Below, piece by piece: positions 60,176 to 64,000 of a DNA stretch of 64,000 nucleotides. Within the stretch, counting starts at the first letter, position 1; each line of letters starts with the position of its first letter. Both the position numbers and the translations under genes were made by a program. The notes beneath the pieces were generated by a model. It saw only the letters and a program-made list of their open reading frames with translations. It searched no databases and was not told the origin of the DNA. This DNA comes from Salvator merianae (Eukaryota > Chordata > Lepidosauria > Squamata > Teiidae), in the NCBI GenBank assembly GCA_003586115.2, contig QVOM02000053.1:5499316-5563315 (forward strand), written 5' to 3'.

Positions 60176-62839
60176 TGACATTCAACAACTTTTTCACAAG
60201 ATCAGAATGCATGGAAAAGTGTAACGATTTCTTAGCAGAAGCAAAACAGAACTGTAAATTAATGTATATCACGCACACTGCTTGTGGGCGTTTCATCTTC
60301 ATAATGCCCTTACAGCTGTTTTTAATGAGGGAACACAGTCAAACAAGCTTATACATAAAAGTATATTTCTGCATAAACCTAGGAGAAAAAGGCAGATATC
60401 TGGTAAATGATAACCTTTAAAATCGCCTTGGTGACTCTACAGTTTATAGGGGTTTTCTTGTTAGTTTTGAGATTCATTGCAAGAGGAAATAGACGGTGTG
60501 TTCATACATTTCTTTTGCTGAATACTCTGGATAGATTCAGATGCAATTTCCAGCACTGTTACTTCTTTTTCTTTGCAGTCATTTCCATGAAACACTTCCT
60601 ATTTTGTACCAATGTAAATGAAATCTTGTGACAGCAGTTGGCATTATGAAAACCCAATACTATTCTCTCTCTCTCTTTTGCTTTCCCCTGCTGAGATGTG
60701 AATCACAATATTGATGCCATAAATCACCGTATCTCAGCAATGGCAACTAGAGAGGGCATGTTACTAGGTGACTGAGATAAACAGCTGCACCTCAGGAAGG
60801 CATAAAATATTATATCTAGGATTTTAGGGACTGCTGTGAATTAAGAAAATTATTTGCTTTTGCAAGGAATGAAATCTCCATGTGTGTGCACATGTGTGGG
60901 TATCTGCACAAACACCTTTTCTTTTCTTTCTTTCCTTTTTCCCATTTAAGAGGAAGGAACTTCAAGGGGAAAGGATTTGACTTAAGGCCTGATAGAAGCA
61001 ACAACAACAAAAAGATGCAAAAGAAGGAAGGAAGGATTTTCTTCATGGCAGGGGAAAAAAAATAAATTAATTAAAACTGAATTGAATTATAAATTCAAAA
61101 CATAATTTAAAACTCAGTAAGAAAGCTCTAGTGAACTAAAAACATGGCACTCACAGATAAAAACTGTAATTTATAAGAATCTGGTGCACATTTCTTGGCA
61201 ATCTGCTGTATTTTGCATGTTTCTGCATGTTTGCACTTCTCTCAGAAATGTGTTATATTCTGCATTTGTCTATGTATTATGAGAAGGTTTACAAGCTAGA
61301 TATGCAGGTGGCAATACATTGATTTGCAGGAAATGGACTATATCAGAATCATGATAAACTAGAGGTGTTACAGAATGGAAACAGATGAATGCACTCATGC
61401 GTAACAAAACTGCAGTCCTTCTGTGCCTTGATGTGCAAACATGCCTGATGCTACTATATTTTTCTGATTCTCTCTGGAACTGCTTCCCAGCAGCTTGCTT
61501 AAGAAGAAATAGATGAAACTCTTGATAATCTGGTCAGCAGTTTTAGTTTAATACATCTTGGCTACACCCATGGGCTAGTACCCTTTACCACCCTCAATTT
61601 TCCTCCTTCTTTCCTCTATTTTAGCTTCCCTTAATGTCTTCTGCATTCATTCATGCATTGTCAGCTTGCCTATCCCATTTTCATTTGTTTTCCTGATCCT
61701 ATTTCTTCAGCCACCAGCATCCTACCTCACCTTTTGACATTATTAGAAAATCACCCAGGGCTATTATAAAATAGCAGCATAAAAGAGACCAGCAAAGCAT
61801 TTAAATTAGCCAGAAAAGGACCTTAGAATACATAGAAATTATCACTTCACATGTAGAGACATCACTATCTTAGCATGCTTGGTAGGTATCATCAAAACTT
61901 TCTTCTTCTTCTAAAAAAATTTGACTAACATTTCTTAAATAGGTGATTTCAAACAAAACATGCTCTATAACCTAGGAGTAAATTCCATCAAACCTAGTGC
62001 AACTTTTAAAACAAAACAAAACCTTTGTTTGGTTGCTCTGCTTGTTAGTACCTTAGTATCTACCATATTGTATGAATTGGAGGAAAAAAGTTTCTTAGTC
62101 CCCAGTTCTGGGTGGATCCGTAGATCACAGAAAGCACCCACTGTCTCCCCATCTACGTTTTTGGGGACAAAAGGTGACTTGTGGCAGCCATGTTGGCCCA
62201 TTTTTCTGGTGCAGAAAGCACATCCTCTCCAGGATGGTTTCTCCTGTTCTGCACAGAGCAGGTACCATTTCTTGGCATCTCCTTGCTCCAAAATAGAGGC
62301 AAGGAGTGCCTCACCCTCCCCTTTGGAATCTCCTTTCCTATGGTGCTTCACCAGAACTGGAAATGCAGTCTAATGCAAACACACTTCTCCCCTTCCATTA
62401 AGTTTCATGGCTGTTTTATTCAATAATCCCATGTCTCCACTTCCAGTGGAAGCAATTTCATTTCAGGTGGATGGGAGAGGTGCCCCCATCACAGCACCCT
62501 CCATGTCTTCATCTCAGAGTGCAGAGATGCCATTTTTCATGGCACTTCTATGTAGGGTGCAAAAAAGGTGCCTCTACTGTCAATCGCACCAGCAAAGGGG
62601 CCAGCACAATTACCATGAGATGCCTGCTGCCACCAAAAATGGAGGGATAAGTGAAGACACAGCCTGAAACCTACAAAGTTTTGATTTCTTTACTTAAAAG
62701 ACAGAGTTGTCAGTGACATTAAAAGTGCTGAGAACAATGAAGCAAAGAAGCAAAACAGAACAGGCAACCCAGCCATTCGCACAAGGCAGAATAAAAAGGA
62801 GAACCTTCAGTAGGTGTGCACAGGATGCAATAGTAGGCA

Positions 62840-63130
62840 TCTTCCAAGAGTAGAGAGAAGAGCACTACAGAAGACAGGAAGCACCATAGAAGCTTGACTG
62901 TGGATGGCACCCATGACAGGTATTCTCTAGCTGATCTTAGTGACCTTACAGATTTGTAACAGGGAAGGTAATCTACTGAAAATTTTAGCTCCAAGTTGTT
63001 AAGGGTCCTGCATGCCAAAGATAAAACCCTGACTTGGCAACTACAACAGTTGCTCTATTTGGTCCTCACAGTTCCAATCCTGCACTCTCCTTATATGGAT
63101 GTGACTAGACTGTGCAATAATCCTTCTTTT
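62840..63130. mobile_element. Diverged LINE-like repeat (tentative)
   Basis: Wording such as 'gctccaagttgttaagggtcctgcatgcc' recalls the antisense 3' ORF part of squamate L2-type LINEs, but no protein motif could be read on either strand. Low confidence. Confidence 0.25.
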
Positions 63131-63297
63131 AAATGTGTGTAATGCCTCTGCATTATTTGTATGGAATAGAATTTACTGTACAAAAGCAAGCATTCAATCT
63201 ACTGATCTGAACACAACCACATCAGTCTATTCCCCCAGCTAATATTGCATTACAGTCACCAGAAGAGTGTCTTTAAGTTTCTTCCATTATACATTTT

Positions 63298-63298
<1 letters not shown>

Positions 63299-63349
<51 letters not shown>

Positions 63350-63350
63350 T
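63299..63350. repeat. (AAT)n microsatellite
   Basis: About 17 uninterrupted AAT units. Confidence 0.97.
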
Positions 63351-63629
63351 GATATACACTGATTTTCTATTATCAACCAGGAATTTCTGTCCCTGCTGTT
63401 CTCTTCTTGTGTCATAATCAGATTTCTTAGTATCTAATCAGCTATCAGCATTGTGTAATCCTATTGCACAGACGGTGCTTCAAAAAAATTGGTGAATGAA
63501 CTATACTCCGGAGGCGAGCAGAAACTTAACTTCTTCCAAAGCAATTAAAAAATGAGGAATTGCCTACCGGTGATATCTCCTCTCTACTTTTTTTTTTTTT
63601 TTTAATAATTTGAATATTTATTCCGCAAA

Positions 63630-63740
63630 TAAAAACACCCATGGCATCTTAAAGACTAAGACTTTCACAGAACAAAGCCTAGTTTGTCAGATGAATGAAA
63701 TGGCCAGCTACTAGATTGGTATTGCATGCAATGAGTCCAA
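63630..63740 (-). mobile_element. Dispersed repeat, third copy of the 13.6-kb family
   Basis: CATCTTAAAGACTAAGACTT followed by a degenerate 'caaagcctagtttgtcagatgaatg' matches the complement of the TTAGTCTYTAAGG and GATGAAGTAGG blocks at 13640-13740. More diverged than the other two copies. Confidence 0.45.
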
Positions 63741-64000
63741 AGAGGAGAGGCATGAAAATAGAAATAAAGAAATCCCCAAGTCAAGACTGGAAGCCTCCAT
63801 ATCCCTTCTTGAGTCAAAATGACTCAATGCTTGATCTCAACAGCGGAGGGAGGGCAGACTCACTATCAGAATCCAAGAACAGATCTCTCGAGTATGGCAT
63901 GAGAACAGAATTCTATTCATCAAAGTTCAACAGCAAACAGACTTCAGTATTGCCACCACTTCTAGAAACAGTATACAAGAGTCATGACTACTACCCATTT

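Larger units (their letters stand above)
57497..64000 (-). other. CDH8: CDH8 intron, incomplete (at least 6,504 bp)
   Basis: Begins upstream of the acceptor at 57497 and runs off the window. The first 1.2 kb has no recognisable mobile elements. Beyond that are a 36-bp direct repeat pair, an AAAAC microsatellite beside a CR1-like fragment, a diverged LINE-like stretch near 62.8-63.1 kb and a third copy of the 13.6-kb repeat near 63.7 kb. No cadherin exon was found in any frame here. Confidence 0.8.

Noticed and set aside
61960..62373. Overlapping 137- and 128-codon open frames on opposite strands
   Set aside because: Both frames are open because the sequence is somewhat GC-richer and low in stops; no domain, no homologue recognised, no exon signals. 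The stretch may be an unidentified repeat.
57497..64000. Search for the next upstream cadherin exon (EC3)
   Set aside because: No frame with cadherin motifs such as DxNDNxP, LDRE or DxD flanked by splice signals was found.
1..64000. CRISPR arrays, operons, phage or bacterial systems
   Set aside because: The repeats are microsatellites or eukaryotic mobile elements, and the only gene is split by introns.
1..64000. tRNA or other structured RNA genes
   Set aside because: No convincing cloverleaf with A and B boxes was seen; hairpins found are inverted-repeat elements.

Overview
This is a vertebrate nuclear window, most likely from a squamate reptile (lizard or snake). It has AT-rich long introns, abundant microsatellites, and a mixed set of degenerate transposable elements: L2/CR1-type, L1-type and R4-type LINEs, a Ty3/gypsy gag relic, a Tc1 transposon and several short inverted-repeat elements. 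The mixture and the wording of several repeats are typical of squamates. The species call is inference; no search was possible.

Only one protein-coding gene can be supported. Five exons on the minus strand encode the C-terminal part of a type II classical cadherin, recognised as cadherin-8 (CDH8). In transcription order they are 57496-57360 (137 nt, EC4), 36476-36355 (122 nt, EC4/EC5 junction), 23631-23514 (118 nt, EC5), 11437-11186 (252 nt, end of EC5 and membrane segment) and 10288-9795 (494 nt to the stop, cytoplasmic tail). Every junction has AG/GT splice signals and the phases agree (2-1, 1-0, 0-1, 1-1). Together they give about 374 codons, the second half of a protein of about 800 residues. 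The upstream exons must lie beyond base 64000. The introns are 20,883, 12,723, 12,076 and 897 bp.

Layout: 1-9794 is the 3' flank and 3' UTR, with an L2-type endonuclease fragment near 1.7 kb and a dispersed repeat near 2.1 kb. 9.8-11.4 kb holds the last two exons. 11.4-23.5 kb is intron with a 200-bp TTTC/TTCC tract and L1 and L2 fragments. 23.6-36.4 kb is intron with L2 and L1 relics clustered at 25.5-28.9 kb. 36.5-57.4 kb is intron with an R4-type LINE end, a gag zinc-knuckle relic, hairpin elements, a possible solo LTR, L2 pieces and a Tc1 transposon with both ends. 57.5-64 kb is the proximal part of the next intron.

Cadherin-8 is a calcium-dependent adhesion protein of the nervous system. 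The exons seen carry its membrane-proximal ectodomain, transmembrane helix, p120-catenin-binding juxtamembrane region and beta-catenin-binding tail. I found no operon, CRISPR array, RNA gene or credible new multi-gene system. The most useful second-look items are repeat-family structures, readthrough frames behind three cadherin exons, and repeat-poor stretches that may be conserved regulatory DNA.
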